A DNA stretch of 64,000 nucleotides from Sabellastarte sp. h YS-2021 (GCA_964017235.1 OZ024939.1:41890241-41954240); one strand, 5' to 3'. Shown: positions 23,753 through 38,700, numbered from the stretch's first letter. Made by a program: numbers and translations. The notes: a model not told the origin generated them from the letters alone.

Positions 23753-26700
23753 CTAAAATCATAAATACAAAATACGCAATATACATGGCCAAATTTTAGC
23801 TAATTTATTGCAATACAGTTAATTAAATCTTTTATGTTTAACTTAAATTTAAAGAAATTTTAACAAAACTATTTAAATATTAGCTATGAATATTCTGTAT
23901 CATCCTATTATTTAATCATATCAATATTGGTAATATTTAATATAGCCCTACAGCATGTAAAGTTCTATCTGAACATGTTTGGACAACACACATTCTACTT
24001 CAGTTACTTCAAACATAAAGTCATTCAAAATATTCTGTTTATAATGATTCAAGGGCTTTAAACAAAACAAAAATCTTAAAATGTTCCTTAGCTTTTGATT
24101 TTAAGTTGTACTGTTGGGTAATGTCATCAGTGCTCCCCATATATTATCATAAAATGGAATCAGAGACACGACCCTCAAGGTGAGAGGCGAGAGATCCTTT
24201 GCCAAACTATTGAGGACCCCTACATAAGCACTGTAAATATTTATTGGGCACTAACTAGACAAATAAAAGTACATTAACAGAGAAGTTTGAAACTTAGTAG
24301 ATTTAAGAAACTCAACAAGCTCTACCTTGAAGAGATAACCTCGACATCTCCATGGCTCTCTGTAAATCTGTGTCTGTTGTTGGTTCCCCTTCTGTCCGTC
24401 TGTCTGTGTGCTGGGCTGGCTCACTTTTCACCCTGGCTCTCCTTTGCTGTGAAGTGGGGGTGGGGGTGGGAGGGTGATGAACTTCTGCCCCACCCACCAC
24501 CCCACCACTTGTAGAGGGCGCTGCACCCTCAGTGGCAGAGGTAATGCTAGGATTAGGACTATGTGGGGTACGGGGAGTCAATGGAGAGTGGCTAGCACTG
24601 AAAAAGAAGTATTACAAGATTATAGACACAAACTTCACCTATTTGGTTTTTAATACAGAACAAGACGACAACATTATTTCTTCTGGCAAAATCCATCATT
24701 TCACACCTAAACTTGTGTCTTTGATACATCAAAGGTTTTGGCCTTACAAGTGTGTGCTAAAGTCATGGTTACAAACCATAACTGTGTCAGATACATATCT
24801 GATAAATGAAAATAGCATCAGAGATGCCCATACCCCACAGCCTGGGGAAACAGTTTTCAACACCATGAAATATAGAAGTAGTGAAACAGTAAAAAGATCG
24901 GGATACTTTCAGTGTCAGTTATATTAAGGTCAAAATGATGTTTAAGTAGAGAAAATAACATCTAAGAGAAGGAAAATGTATGTAAAGATAAAGTATTAAG
25001 ACAATTCAATAGCAAGATAACAGCATTGATCAGTAAACTAAAAATTATGATGCACACCTACAACCCCTAACCAATGCCCCTACCAACTATCAACTTCCTA
25101 CACTTTACGGTTTCTGACATATTGTCTGGACAAAAGTTTAAAGGTCAAGGTCACTATGCCAAGGTCAAAGGTCAAATCAAGGTCACACCATGACGTTGCA
25201 CACCTACAACCCACAACCAATGTCCCTGTCAATATCAATGTCCCACACCTTACGCTTTCCGAGATATAGCCCAAACAAGATTTTATAGGTCAAGGTCACT
25301 ACAGCAAGGTCAAAGGTCAAATCAAGGTAAAACCATGACGGTACAAACCTACACCCCCTAACCAATGTCCCAACCAAGTATTAACTTCCTACACCTTACA
25401 GTTTCCGAGATATAGCCCGGACAAGATTTTATAGGTCAAGGTCACTACAGCAAGGTCAAAGGTCAAATCAAGGTCACATCATGACGTTGCACACCTACAA
25501 CCCCCAACCAATGTCCCTACCAAGTATCACTTTCCTACACCTTACGGTTTCCGAGATATAGCACGAACAAGATTTTATGGGTCAAGGTCACTACAGCAAG
25601 CTCAAAGGTCAAATCAAGGTCACACCATGACGTTGCACACCTACACCTCCTAACCGATGTCCCTAAAAAAGTATCAACTTCCTACACCTTACGGTTTCCG
25701 AGATATAGCCCGGACAAGATTTTATAGGCCAAGGTCACTACGGCAAGGTCAAAATAAAGGTCACACAATGACGCTGCACACCTACACCCCCAACCAATGT
25801 CCCTACCAAGTATCAACTTCCTACACCTTAAAGTTTCTGAGATATAACCCGGACAAGATATTCAAACTCAAGGTCACTGTGGCAAGGTCAAATCAAGGTC
25901 ACACCATGACATTGCACACCTACTGCCCCTAACCAATGTCCCTACCACGTATCAACTTCCTACACCTTACGGTTTCTGAGATACACCCTGGACAAACTTT
26001 TTCCCGCCACCCGCCCGCCCATCCGGACACCATGGGTGAAAACAATACCCCGACAGCCCTTAAGGGCTGTGGGGTAAAAATGGGTCCCTGTGGGCACTCT
26101 TTAATATCATAAAATGATCTAAAACCAAATCTAGTGCATTGGAGTATATTAGTATCCTCTGAAAAGACAAAGCACCCTTGTTACAGCAAGCAGTTGACCT
26201 AGAACCCATGTTGGGTGAATCAGAGTTCCAAAGTTAAATGTCACCACATCAAAAGATTCCCAACTACTGATTTTCCACTGGCTGGTTTCACATCCCAAAC
26301 TTCTAGGACCAATATTTAGAGTTATAAGCACTTTCAAGTTTTGGCTATCCCCTCATTTGACCATGAATGAGCAGTCCAAAGTCAAATCTAACCACATATA
26401 TATATGTGCAAAATTTGAATTCAATCAGTAAATTTTTGTCTGTTGATACAACGAGGTGATATATGTGATAAAACAAGGAAATTTTTACCTCTCAGAAGAG
26501 ACAGATCCAGGCCTCAGCTGCCCCATTTCCCGTAGAAACTGTAACCGTGACATCTCCAGTGCACGCAACAAGTCTATGTGATAGTCTGTCAATGCTTCAT
26601 CAGGGGCAGACTTATCTGCAGAATAGTTTCAATATTTTTTTCAATATTTTTCATATAGACAAAGAGTATTTCATTTTGAAGAGAAAGACAACCTATTCAA

Positions 26701-29700
26701 AGCACTTGAAATTTACTCCCAACTCAAATTTAAGTAACATCTGTTCAAACAAAATCAACTTCAAAGTCATACTTAAGTAAAAATCTACATATGCACTCAA
26801 AAACAATGCAAAGTTCAAAGTCTGTACTAATTTTATTTATTTATTTGGGATTTTACGTCGCTTTCAACACTGTACAGGTCATATCACGACGGGTAGTTGG
26901 AAGGGCAGAGGAAACCAGTACATAAAGTTGGTCAAGGTTCTGTACTGTAAACTGCCGACCAACGGCAAGCAACTACCAGCTTTCCCACTTGTGCCGGGAA
27001 CCGAACCCCAGCCTCAGAGGTGGGAGGCGAGAGTGTTACCACTTTGCCACCGTGGCCCCTGTGTACAAATTTAAAAACTTAAATTGCTCAAATTATACTC
27101 TATTTGTTGTAACTCATTGGGCAAGTCAGAAAAGGTATTTGTTTGGTACCAAAGTATCAAAATCAGGAATGCAATTATTCAGAAAGGTTAGTGTGGTGTG
27201 TGGACATGATTTTAAATCCCAAACTGATTCAATGCATTTGTGAACTTATACCTTTATTGCGAAGTTCTTTGCAGATCTGTAGACACTTCATGCTGCAGTG
27301 GTCGTGAATCTCTCCAGTTCTGGGGTTCTGAGCCCTTGGTTTAGTACAGCCTTCCCTCAAACACAGAGCTACAATACAAATCTATAAGGATCAAACAGGT
27401 ACAAAACAATAAAAAGCTGACATAAAAAGTTGCAAAAAAAGTTTCACTATCTCCCTTATTATAACAAGTTTGTACAGCAACATATATCTTCCATTTTGTT
27501 AAGCATCTATTTTCCAAACTAAATCTCTCCCTTTCAGACACCAGAGAATGGATTTTAATGGCCATGTGATGTGTTTTTGTTGACATATATGTGAAAACTT
27601 TACAGCAGCTGAGTGTTTGAGAGGCTTTATACTGCATCACTCGCTTCTCACCTCTGTTGCCATGGATTTGATAAGCACTTGGCAATATGTAGGATTCATC
27701 CAGGGCCTGTTTTAATATAACAGATGATTTGACACAGATGTACAACTCCAGAGTTTGACCTCAGACTTACCGACTCCTCCAGCCACCACCACCTCTTCTT
27801 CCTCCTCTTGTGGACTCTCACTACCGCATGAACACGAGGGTGTCACTTTGGAAACGGCTCTCGCATCTGGTTCGGCATCACTCTCATCTTCCTCCTCTGG
27901 CCAGTCCAGTAAAGCTGACACATTGGTGTGTTTACCGGATGGGTCTTTTACCCAGGGATTTGCTGGGTCGATATTAGACAGCGACGCCATCAGAGCTTTT
28001 CTCAAGTCATCCTGAAAACATATAAATGTCTAAAATGTAAACATTTATCCAAGCATTGGTAGGGAGGGAAACTTTAACACAAGGAGACCATTAGGGCTTT
28101 CTTCATGTCATCTTGAAAACATGTAAACCGAGGCTGGGTGTAGCATGTAACACATCCACATACCACCTCTGAAGTCGGTGTTCAAACCCATGACCCAACC
28201 ATATGTGGGAAAGTTCGTAGTTGCTTACTGATTAGTTCTGAACTTCAGGAACAGCTGGTTACACACTCACAATCCAAATATCAGAAAAGTCCTCACAGTA
28301 AAGAGTTTCAGAACAGATGAGTATTTCATACATTCACTATTCATGAAGCATTGACTTCAGTCCAACTTAGATGCTGCCTTCCTTTTATCTCATGTTTATG
28401 TTTCGAAACCTGTTCCATAACAAGCAATAATTCCAGGAAACTTCAGCACAACTGTGACAACAAATTAATAATGCACTTTCAATTTACAAGTCTATCATAC
28501 TGCCTCTTACTCAAGAAGACTGCTGGACTTACATCTAACTCCACGTTGTATCTGCCTTTCTTTCTCTTAGCATTAGGAGAGGTGTCTGGGGGTACCAGTC
28601 CCTTAGATATGGCGGTCACAAACTCCTGTCTTTTACGTTGTACTAAGTGGGCCGTGGCAATTATCTTGCTGCGAGGAGTGCGGAGGTATGGTCTGGCAAT
28701 CATTTCAGAGAGAATTTCTGTACACTCTTCTAATTCAGTCTGAAAAGGCAGAAAAAAAAATCTCACTTTGGTGATCAAAATACAGGAAATGACTTGCTAC
28801 CATCTCAGAGAGTCTGATGTCATGAGTTTATTGTGTGGGATCAAAATTACATGATGAGTTAACGGGTTAATTGGTCAAAGATGGCATCATGCACAACACA
28901 ACCTGCAACATCCTATCAAAATATCTGACAGGACAGCTTTTAACAGCTTAAACTGCTGTAATATATCATAAATCACTGATAGGTGTGAAATGAAGTAAAT
29001 TACACAACCCAGATTCTACGACAAATATAAAGGACACCCAAGTTATCTCCAAGCCAGAACAAATAAACACACTTTTACATATACTTGCTTTAACACCTGT
29101 ATCTCACCTCTGAAACCATGGGTTTGAATTATGGAGGAAAATCGGCATTTATTTACCTGGTATTTTACTGAGCAACCAGCGTGAACTAAATTACTTATCT
29201 GAATCAAAACAACAAGTTTTTGTTTTATCAACAGACTACCACCTACCTGCATGAATTCAAATATGGGTTTCTTGTAGCCGGTTTCCTGCAGGTAGTATCC
29301 ATACACATAAGAACACTTCAGCACTCTCCTGGCTTTCAGCAGTTGTTGTACAGCATCTTCCACAAACTTGGTCTCCGTATTGGCGGTATCCGGATCAGTC
29401 ACTGCCTTGGCCAACACCATCATCTTCTCTTTTGCAGTCGTGGCCAGAGGTTCCTCAAGCTGCAAATACCCAACATGATCTTAATATGTGTACAAGTTTA
29501 TTGGACCCTGTGACTTCTTAGTGTGCTTTTGCAGTCTTGGTATTTTCTATGTGAAGGTTTAATAGAGTTTAACCCTGTTAACTTAAATCTCAAGAGACTA
29601 ATCAGCAATACTGCCACTTAACCTAAAATTTTCAGTAACAAAGTAGATTTCAAATGAAAAGGCTCTCCAAGAACCTCAGAGTGGTCTGACTATATTTACA

Positions 29701-32700
29701 CTATGAAAACCGCCAAATATCTATTGTCAGTACTTATGTCATCTTACCTTTATCCCCCACCTTTATTTCCCACTGTTGTATAGCAACCTAGCTTGAAAGA
29801 TGCACTTTGTGTCACATTTTAAGCCAGTTCCTTTGGAGGCCGCCCAAAAATTCAAGGATTTAACTGGCCAGGGTTTCAAAGAACAAACTTCCACATTTAT
29901 TGATATAGATAGCAATATCCACTTTGTAGACATGGTCTAACAAAAAGAAAATCTCACTCTCCTAGCTTGTCTGGATAATAGAGGTTTTAATGTTGATGTC
30001 AACAAATATATACTGCATATATTTATGATTTGGTATAAATCTTAAATAGTTTTTATCATTACCATTGTATTATTTTACATAAGTATTTTACTTTAATTTA
30101 ACCTATCTAAGTTGAATACATCTCGCACTTCCTCAAATTTTATCGATTATTTGGAAGATTAATATGTTTTATACATTCAAAGCTTTGTGTAGATCAGATT
30201 TACAGAATGACAGAGCAGACACAATTTCCTGACTCTGCTATCATATTGACTGCTCACCTTAAAGCTGTTGTCATGGTTTTTAAACCTAGTGTAGTAGTGT
30301 ACAAATCTGTTCAATTCCTGCATCTTCTTATTCTTTGCAGTTGCCTGTTGAAAACAGAAATATTATAGAAATAAAGTACTTAATAATTTTATTTATATCG
30401 GTTAAGTAGCTGTCTGCAATGTTTTGAGGACATACTTATGCACTTCAAAATTACAAATTACGAAACATCCATTCACTTTAGTGGGATTAAGTTTCACATT
30501 GCTTGTTACATTGTGTGGGAGAACAGTCCTGTTAGAGCCCACATACTAGAGGCATGTCACTTAACCATTAAGAGTACATGTTTGTGACAATGACACCATT
30601 CATATCAGGTAGTGGTGGCATCGTTTACAGAAATCAAAACCAGTTACCGGGGCTTTGAAACGAAACAAAATCCGGTATTTCGTATGCTTGTTCTGTACAT
30701 TGAAAATATTATTCGCGGGCGTACATGAGCGATAACTTGCAAATGGAAGTGGCTTTCACGAGATGTTTTTATGTATGCAAAAATGATTTTTCTTCAATAT
30801 AAAGTAAAAATGTGACATATTTTACAAAATATGTATATTTTTTGTCGTTTTAATGAAGTATCAGCCATTAGAAAGCCTAAAATAATAACGTCTTCAAAAA
30901 CTGGTTTCCAAATATTCTTTGCGGATTTCGTTTTTTTTCTACCAAAACGAAACGATATTCCGCATACCGGAAAACCGTTACCAACACTAATATCAGGTAT
31001 AATATTATGTACAGGAATATAGACTACGGTGTCTGCAAAGCTGGATTTGTTAATGAATGCAGTAAAGTACATGGAACGTCAACCACAAATACTGTGTATT
31101 AATCACTATGGCTTACATGCATGTAGAGGGGGCCTTTATGTACACCGCACAGTCACTCGCTTTAGAATCAGAATCAACATAAACTTATTGTAAATAGCAG
31201 TAATTGACACTTTGCTTAATAATTTATATCTTTGTGAATTGCTAAATGTCTTTACCATACTGACTTTTGACATATAACGCCTAAACCTTTTTTAATCAAA
31301 AGAAAATAAAAGTGTTTTTGTAAAAACTGACCTCAGCTTTTGAAGACTCAGCACTGTCTTGTACCTTCTTCACAACCTCGTAACGATTACACCTGAAACG
31401 AAAGAAAATGTTATTCATTAATTACTGAACAAATCATTGTAAATTAGTGGTGCTTTTGTTTGCATAGATGAAAACGTTTCCGGGTAGTGAAAATGAAACA
31501 ATATCTGGTCTATTTTGTTTTAGTATTCGCCTTGGTGAAAAAAGCAGACATCCGCACATGAGTTATAACTGTAAATACAGCAGTGGACGTCTAAAAAATA
31601 CATCATATTTAACCATTTCAAGGTATTTTATGAAATATTTAATAATATTTCTCATATAATCAAGCAATGTAAGCCATGCATCATTGATTAATAGATTTTT
31701 AAATACCAGTTCCCATCACTTTATAGTGGTGGTCACTATTTTAGTCCCAAGTGAAATGAAATGCGGAATACAGGTATTACGTTACAACACTATTGTAAAT
31801 GGTCATATAATATTAATAACAATGAAACACTAGTCCTGGTTAACACTGGACACAAAATTATTCATTTTTCATATTCTTTCACACATACTCCAGTGTGGCA
31901 TTAGAAAAGCAAATTTAACTACCAAATTGAAGGTTAATTTACTTCTAAAGACAAAACATCACGATTTCAAGATACTTTATGGCCTTAATTGCCAGCCGTT
32001 AAAAAGGTTTTTACCTGAAATATCCACCTGTAGCAGAGCTGTGTCTCTTCCAGGGCTCCATACATACCCAGCAGAAGTCATGCTTACACTAAAAACATAA
32101 AATATATAAATATTCCACACAGGCAGTTTGTACACAAACCCTGCAACATATTTTGAAGTGTTTGACTTCTGACGTAATTTTTAAGTAATCATAAGCAGAT
32201 TAACAGTGCTGGAAAGTATTGTTGAATGGTTAGTCCCTTTATTGTAAACCACAGCTGTCAAACTACTACACAGTTGAAGATCTATCAGAACTCTTCATTT
32301 TCCAATTCACTGCTGAGAGAAAAGAAATGAAAAGTTCACAAATATATTAAATAGGCACTGCCCTCATATACAGAAGACTGAAACGGATTTTGCTGTTAAT
32401 TTGGGGGCATGACTGACTCAGTGACTATATAGCCTGGGACTACAGCTTAGTTCAAGGAACCAGAACCATACTTTTTTACTTCACTTAGATTTCTAGAGAA
32501 CGGGGTAAAGTTCAACACCTGAAGGACCTGACATTTACTGTTTATTATTACTACTTTTAACTATTTACTATTACTTCCTCTTATATATCTATTTCTTATG
32601 ATTTTTTTTTTCATCCATATTTTCCAACCCAATTTTTTTTTTATTTATCTCACTTTAGCGCACTAGGTTTCCATGTAGGTAAGCTACTGCACCTGTAAAG

Positions 32701-35700
32701 CAGTAGATTAAAATAGATTTTCCATTCATATATTTTCATTTCACCATTTTTCTGTACTCTTTTTGTCAACCCTATTCAAGTGGGATCTCCTCCCCAAAAG
32801 TTCTGTTGATTATACTTGCCTTGGAACACTTCATGTGGTTACAGCCCTCATTTTTCTGGATGGGACTCTTGCAGTTTGGGCAGGTCTTCGAGTTGGTTAC
32901 CAGCCACAGCATGTTGGCCGTCATTTCAGTTTCTGCCTCCGTGTTACTTACTGAAAATCAATGAAATTCAACCTTGTTACTTACTGAAAAACAATGAAAT
33001 TCAACCTTGTTACTCACTGAAAATCAATGAAATTCAAAAGTGATACTTACTGAAAAACAATGAAGTCTAACCTTGTTACTTACTGAAAATCAATGAAATT
33101 CAAAATTGATACTTACTGAAAAACAATGAAGTCTAACCTTGTTACTTACTGAAAATCACTGAAATTCTACCTTGTTACTGAAAATCAATGAAATCCAACC
33201 TTGTTACTTACTGAAAATCACTGAAATTCTACCTTGTTACTGGAAATCAATGAAATTCAACCTTGTTAGTTACTGAAAATCAATAAAATTCAATCTTATT
33301 TTTTTTGCAAGTCAGTGAAAGCAAAAGACGCTTTTCATAGCACACCAACAGTACCTTACTTACCTTACTGTTTAATGACAGTACACTTCTACTACTTATT
33401 TCTGTGGGGAACTGATTTATGGTTATTATGGTTATTGTATATGTCTGGATCAGGTGTTAACTGTTGTCTCAAATGTTTCATTGTAACACTCATTTTAATT
33501 TACAATACAAGCAACAAACTTAAATTTGATTGTGATAATTGTGTTAAGGTTATCACTTTTCTCACAATGATAAGAACTGACTTCTGTAACCGTCAAAACG
33601 TCTTCCAGGCAAAATTCAGTCCCGCCATTTTTTGACCTCATGTACTGGAATAACCTTATCACTCATGGTTGACCTACCGACCACTTCAAGGCAAGTTTCT
33701 CTTTGAAAAAATAACCAGGGTATGACTTTACAAGCCATCAAAAGATCAGTCTGCTGAAACATTGTCAGTTGAACCTTCAGCTGTTTCACCTATGCTACTG
33801 CTATACCTTGAAGTTTAAACATAGCATTGTGGGAGATTCTTGTAGTTGATAACTTCTTTTTTTTTCAAAATTAAGTCACAGTTTAGATATTTCATACCAT
33901 ATATAGCTTTTTTATAGTTTATAGTTTTTATAGTTTTTTTTATTAACATTTCTTTTACAATATATTTGTTTGCATCAACCACCATATTAGCCTGACCATA
34001 GGAATTATTTTCAATTGTGTCAGTTTATACTACTCCGGCTTGACCTGCAACCTGTTCAGGGTCACTCAACTAATATCAGTAGGTTTGAACTTCACAGTTT
34101 TCTTATACAAGACTTTCAGTCTTTACAAGGTCAGCATACTCACATTGCTCTGGCTTGACCTCTGCAATTTTCTGATACCACTTCTGCCAGTTATCACAAC
34201 TGGCTGGTTCATGGGCTTCTCCTATACACTCCCTGTGGGATGGAAAACACATTCAGCATATTTAGTGAATAAGTAAATAAATAGCGGCGATAAAAGTTAT
34301 TACGTAAAAAAGGACCAACTCCACATGGCATGAAAATAAATTGCAGCGAGCAACTAAAGACTATACCATTCCCATAATTCGGAGTACAACAGACGTTATT
34401 GGTAATATTGGGATCCCAGGTCGCCTCATTCGTCTGAGTTGTTCAGACTACAGGTGGTTTAATTTGCAGTTTAAGCATTTGGTGAAACACCCCTGTCTTT
34501 CAACTACCATTTGAGATGCGTATGCAACCTCGTGATACAGTCGGGAAATGTCCAATACCTTAACTCACCTTATGTTGCTGTATTACATCGAAAGATGACC
34601 AAATCACAACCTTATGTACATTGTGGACCACATCTTTGGTTACCGCAGTAAGAAATTCATATGCGCATGCTCTCAGTATGGAATTCAGAGGTGGAAATTT
34701 TAAACTTTCGAAAACAACTCTGGGAATCGCAAGGTAATGAACGTTTCGCCACTGTGTCGTAAGGCGCCATATGAACCTCGAACGGCAGTTGAAAGACAGG
34801 GGTGTTTCTCCCAACACCTATAACAGCGGGGATACTGCTTGTAGTGTGAAAGAGATATTACAGATGTTGAGATAAAATAGGTTCCACTGTATTATATAAA
34901 AATAAAACAAGGATACCAGATAACAGATTAGGCATTTTAATGTAAAACTATGAAGGAATATCAATTTAGGACAGTGGAAAGAAGTTCAAAAATCAAATAA
35001 ATAATACAAGATTGGATAAAAGCAGTATTACTGTGTTTAAGCAACCTATTGTTGCAGTTCTGCCAGAAACCGTCGTGTTTCTGTAGGTGTTGGTGGAAAT
35101 TACCCGAATTACAATGATATCCATTGAAAACATGAGATTCTAGGTGTATAAACTCGACTCTACTATAGTTACCAGCAGAAGATGTGTCCATTTCCACAGT
35201 CCACTGCATGGGAGAAGTCTTTGGTCATGTTTGGGTCCATGATTCCTCGGAAAGACGGGGACAAGGGATTATCTGACTCCGGCAATCTGACGGCACGACC
35301 ACAACCCGGGTATGGACACCACTTGATGGAAGGGTTGCTCTCCACAAATGCCTGGAGAAATAATGACATAATAAGTAAGAACCCAAAGAATGGGTTGAGT
35401 TGGTATTTTATGTCCCATTTAATCCATCACTTTGAAGAGAACTTGTTAATTTTTTATGATACTCTTGGTTAAGTGTTTACTGAACAGATCCCATGTTTAA
35501 AATATAGTCACTCTGAAGGCTAACCATAATTAATAGAACAAGTATTTAAGTGCAAGCGCAGTAATGATAAAAAAGTACACAACCATGACTTTTTTAGGTT
35601 TGTCCTACACCTATTGATAACAGGCTATAAATAATTATTTAACTGAGTGTTACAAGCAATATTTACACTATGTCCTTATGACACATGACACAAAACCCAA

Positions 35701-38700
35701 GACCCTCACTTTAATATCAAACTGGAGGTATCGGCGGGCCATATCCCGGGAGACTAGAGTTTCTATCACATCAACGGGAACCAGCTTGGAGCATCCGAAT
35801 CCTGGACACACGATATTATGGGCGTCCCCTTCCTGTATTTTACCTGTCAGATACCTGTAAAGAAACAACATTCCATAAAATAAGATGTTTTCCAAATATT
35901 CCTAGCTGCTTTCAACTCAGTATGCAGGTCACCCTACAACACTTAGTATCAGAGATGAATTGGTATGAAAAATGTGTACATTGGGAAACCGCCACTGCAA
36001 AACTGTCCCAATTCTGGGATTCCAAAATAAAGATGTGTTTTAGTACAATAAATTCCCCAAATGTACAAAAATATGGAATAAAAGTGTGCAATTTCTTTAG
36101 ATAGTTATTTGTCACACAATGTCACAGCAAAAATGTTAATTTTAAAACTGGTGAATAAATCAAAATCATATTAAAATTGAAAATGAAAATCTGACTGACA
36201 ATGAGAGATATTATTCACCAAGTGACTTACATTTCCCAGCATGCTCTGCAAAACTGGTGATCACATGACACTTGTACTGGTTCATCTGAGGGGCTCATTT
36301 CACAGGCACAAATATCACACTGAAATCAGATACAGTAGACATTCTGACTGTTAGAAAGTGTGAAGTTTGCCATATCTAAGTTGATGGGCTGGAAGCTACC
36401 AATAAAGATGCTATTATGACAGTAGCATTTTGGGAGCAGCAACTACAAGAATAATAATGGGGGGGGGGGGGGGGGGGGGAGTTAGAAAATTCATATCTCA
36501 AAACTGGTTTCAGCTTCAGTGAATATTTAGGTCTCACTGCTTCTACTTCTGCATACTCTGGAGGATTTGTGGACTGAAGAAGGACTTTATCAGTGGTAAC
36601 TGTTTTAACACCATTTTACAGATATCCTTCAGAGAGTAATAAACACTTATTACTATTTATATGTACTTGGGTTAACTCATTGGCTAGAGGGGCATTTCTA
36701 AAGGTCTCACTCTTATGAGACTTAAGCAGTACACAAGAAATGTTGTATGCAGGAAAAATCTAACCAGAAAATAGAACTGACACTGCTGGATATCACTGGT
36801 AGCTTGGAGGCTGTACTCTACTTAAAAAGTTTCATTTATATAGTGACGAATCTGAGGGTTTTCAGAAATAATGAATCAAAACTGTTGAAAGGTATATTAA
36901 AACCTAATTTTGCACAAATACAAAGTAAAACTCACATCATTAGCTGTGGGAGGTGGTTCTCCGACTGCAGACACTGGTCTGCTTGGGGCCAAGTCACTGT
37001 GTGTGGCAGAGTGCGGGGATGAGCTGCCTTCAACGCTCACAGCGCTCTCATCGCACAATGTACCCGGAGGCACAACGCCACTCTTCTCACAGCAAGAGAT
37101 AGGGTTCTCCATCCACGCCTCCAGTAAGGACTCACGAGACCATTCTGTGTGATTAAAACACATACTTTGCTATTTCTATTCTCTCTTTAATATCATTCTG
37201 TATCTGGGAATATTTTTCTTTCTTTCTGAAAGCTTTTTCAGATGCTAGGATCTCTTGTCAAAGCCTCATTAAGGACTCATGAGGCCAGGTTTTCAGACGT
37301 TCAAGTCTCTGACAAGGTTTCTGATATCCACCCACACTTTTAGTTAACATTCAAATAAACATTCTGTGAGAAACAACACAGTGTAGAAATAGCATAGATT
37401 ACTGTGCAGTAAAACCACTGTTGTTATGTAAACATACAGGAAGAGAATGACTGCACTTTTATTTCATATTTTGTTAACATAATATAAAATAAGACGGACC
37501 TCTGTTGCAAAGCGGGCAACAATCTGACTCAGGCATATATTTTCAGAAATTTACATTAAAGTGACATCATCTAAAATGCGAATTGCAGATATTTTAAGCC
37601 TTAAGCTGGATAAGTTATAGTACAAAATTCGCATCTTACCATAATTCCTGAGTAGAGCTTCTGCAGTGAACAGTGGGATTCGTAACATGTCCGAAGTCTC
37701 AACCAAAAGCTGATCCTTAGCCTCCTGTAATTAAACAAAAAAAAAAACAAAAAAAAATCTCTTAATGTGTTTATAGTTTGCATGCATGACATTATATAAT
37801 CACATTCTATCATCCAGTAAATCAAAACAATGTAAAAGTAGAATAGATCAATACAAATTCCAAGTTTCCATCAATAAAATTAAATAGAAAATACAGATCA
37901 TCTGCAAAATAACATATCGATAGTAATACAATTTCAGTTGCTGAAACTTTGATCTCTGCAGCCTCTGACCTGTAAATCCTGTGCACGTAGTCCACTATAA
38001 GCCTCCTCAGTCTCCATTTGATCCAGAATGGTGACCATCTCAAGGTCATCTGGATTCTCCTCTTCTCCCTATATAACAATATTCAATTTTATGGTATTGA
38101 AGAAACTTAACCAGAAAATAATTTGACAATTGTTTGACTACATATTGACAAACACCAGTCACAAAGTTTCACAAAGGGATATGAGTGCAAGCTTTCACAG
38201 TAAAAAATATTAAAGTACCATTACTAATACCTTGTACTTTGGGGAATATCCTGGCAGCTTATTTTTACAGAAAATATATTTTGTTGTTGTTCTGGATGAA
38301 AACTTACAATTTTACTAAAAAAAACACTCAATTATATAAACTACACTCACAGAGATAAAACATTCCATATTGGATACAGAACATTTTGGCACACACTAAA
38401 ACCACCCTATATTACTTACTGAGAAAACCATCTTGGACTCCAAGTACAGTGCAATGTCACTGTTGCCACTTTTCTCTGCAGAATCACAGGGTGTCTCTTT
38501 CTGGTCATTCTCTGTGAATAATGGAGCATTCTTCAGCACCAACAGTTCCACGCATTGTTTCAGACCAGATGCTGCTGCATAGTGCAGGGCGGTGTTATTT
38601 TTCTGTTGAAAGAAAAAAGTAAAAAGAATTTATTTACTCAATTTTGTTGCACATACAAGTTGGTAAATATAATGAAATGCAAGAAAGCTTCCAATTTGGT

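Noticed and set aside
22683-23799. Several plus-strand frames opposite ANKIB1 exon 21
   Set aside because: They are shadows of the long, compositionally biased minus-strand exon; no conserved motif.
32946-33300. Regular 33 bp direct repeats resembling a CRISPR array
   Set aside because: The units are contiguous with no unique spacers, in a eukaryotic intron; the array derives from the exon 11 acceptor.
34560-34817. 85-codon minus-strand frame in ANKIB1 intron 9
   Set aside because: No family resemblance, and exons 9 and 10 join in phase without it.
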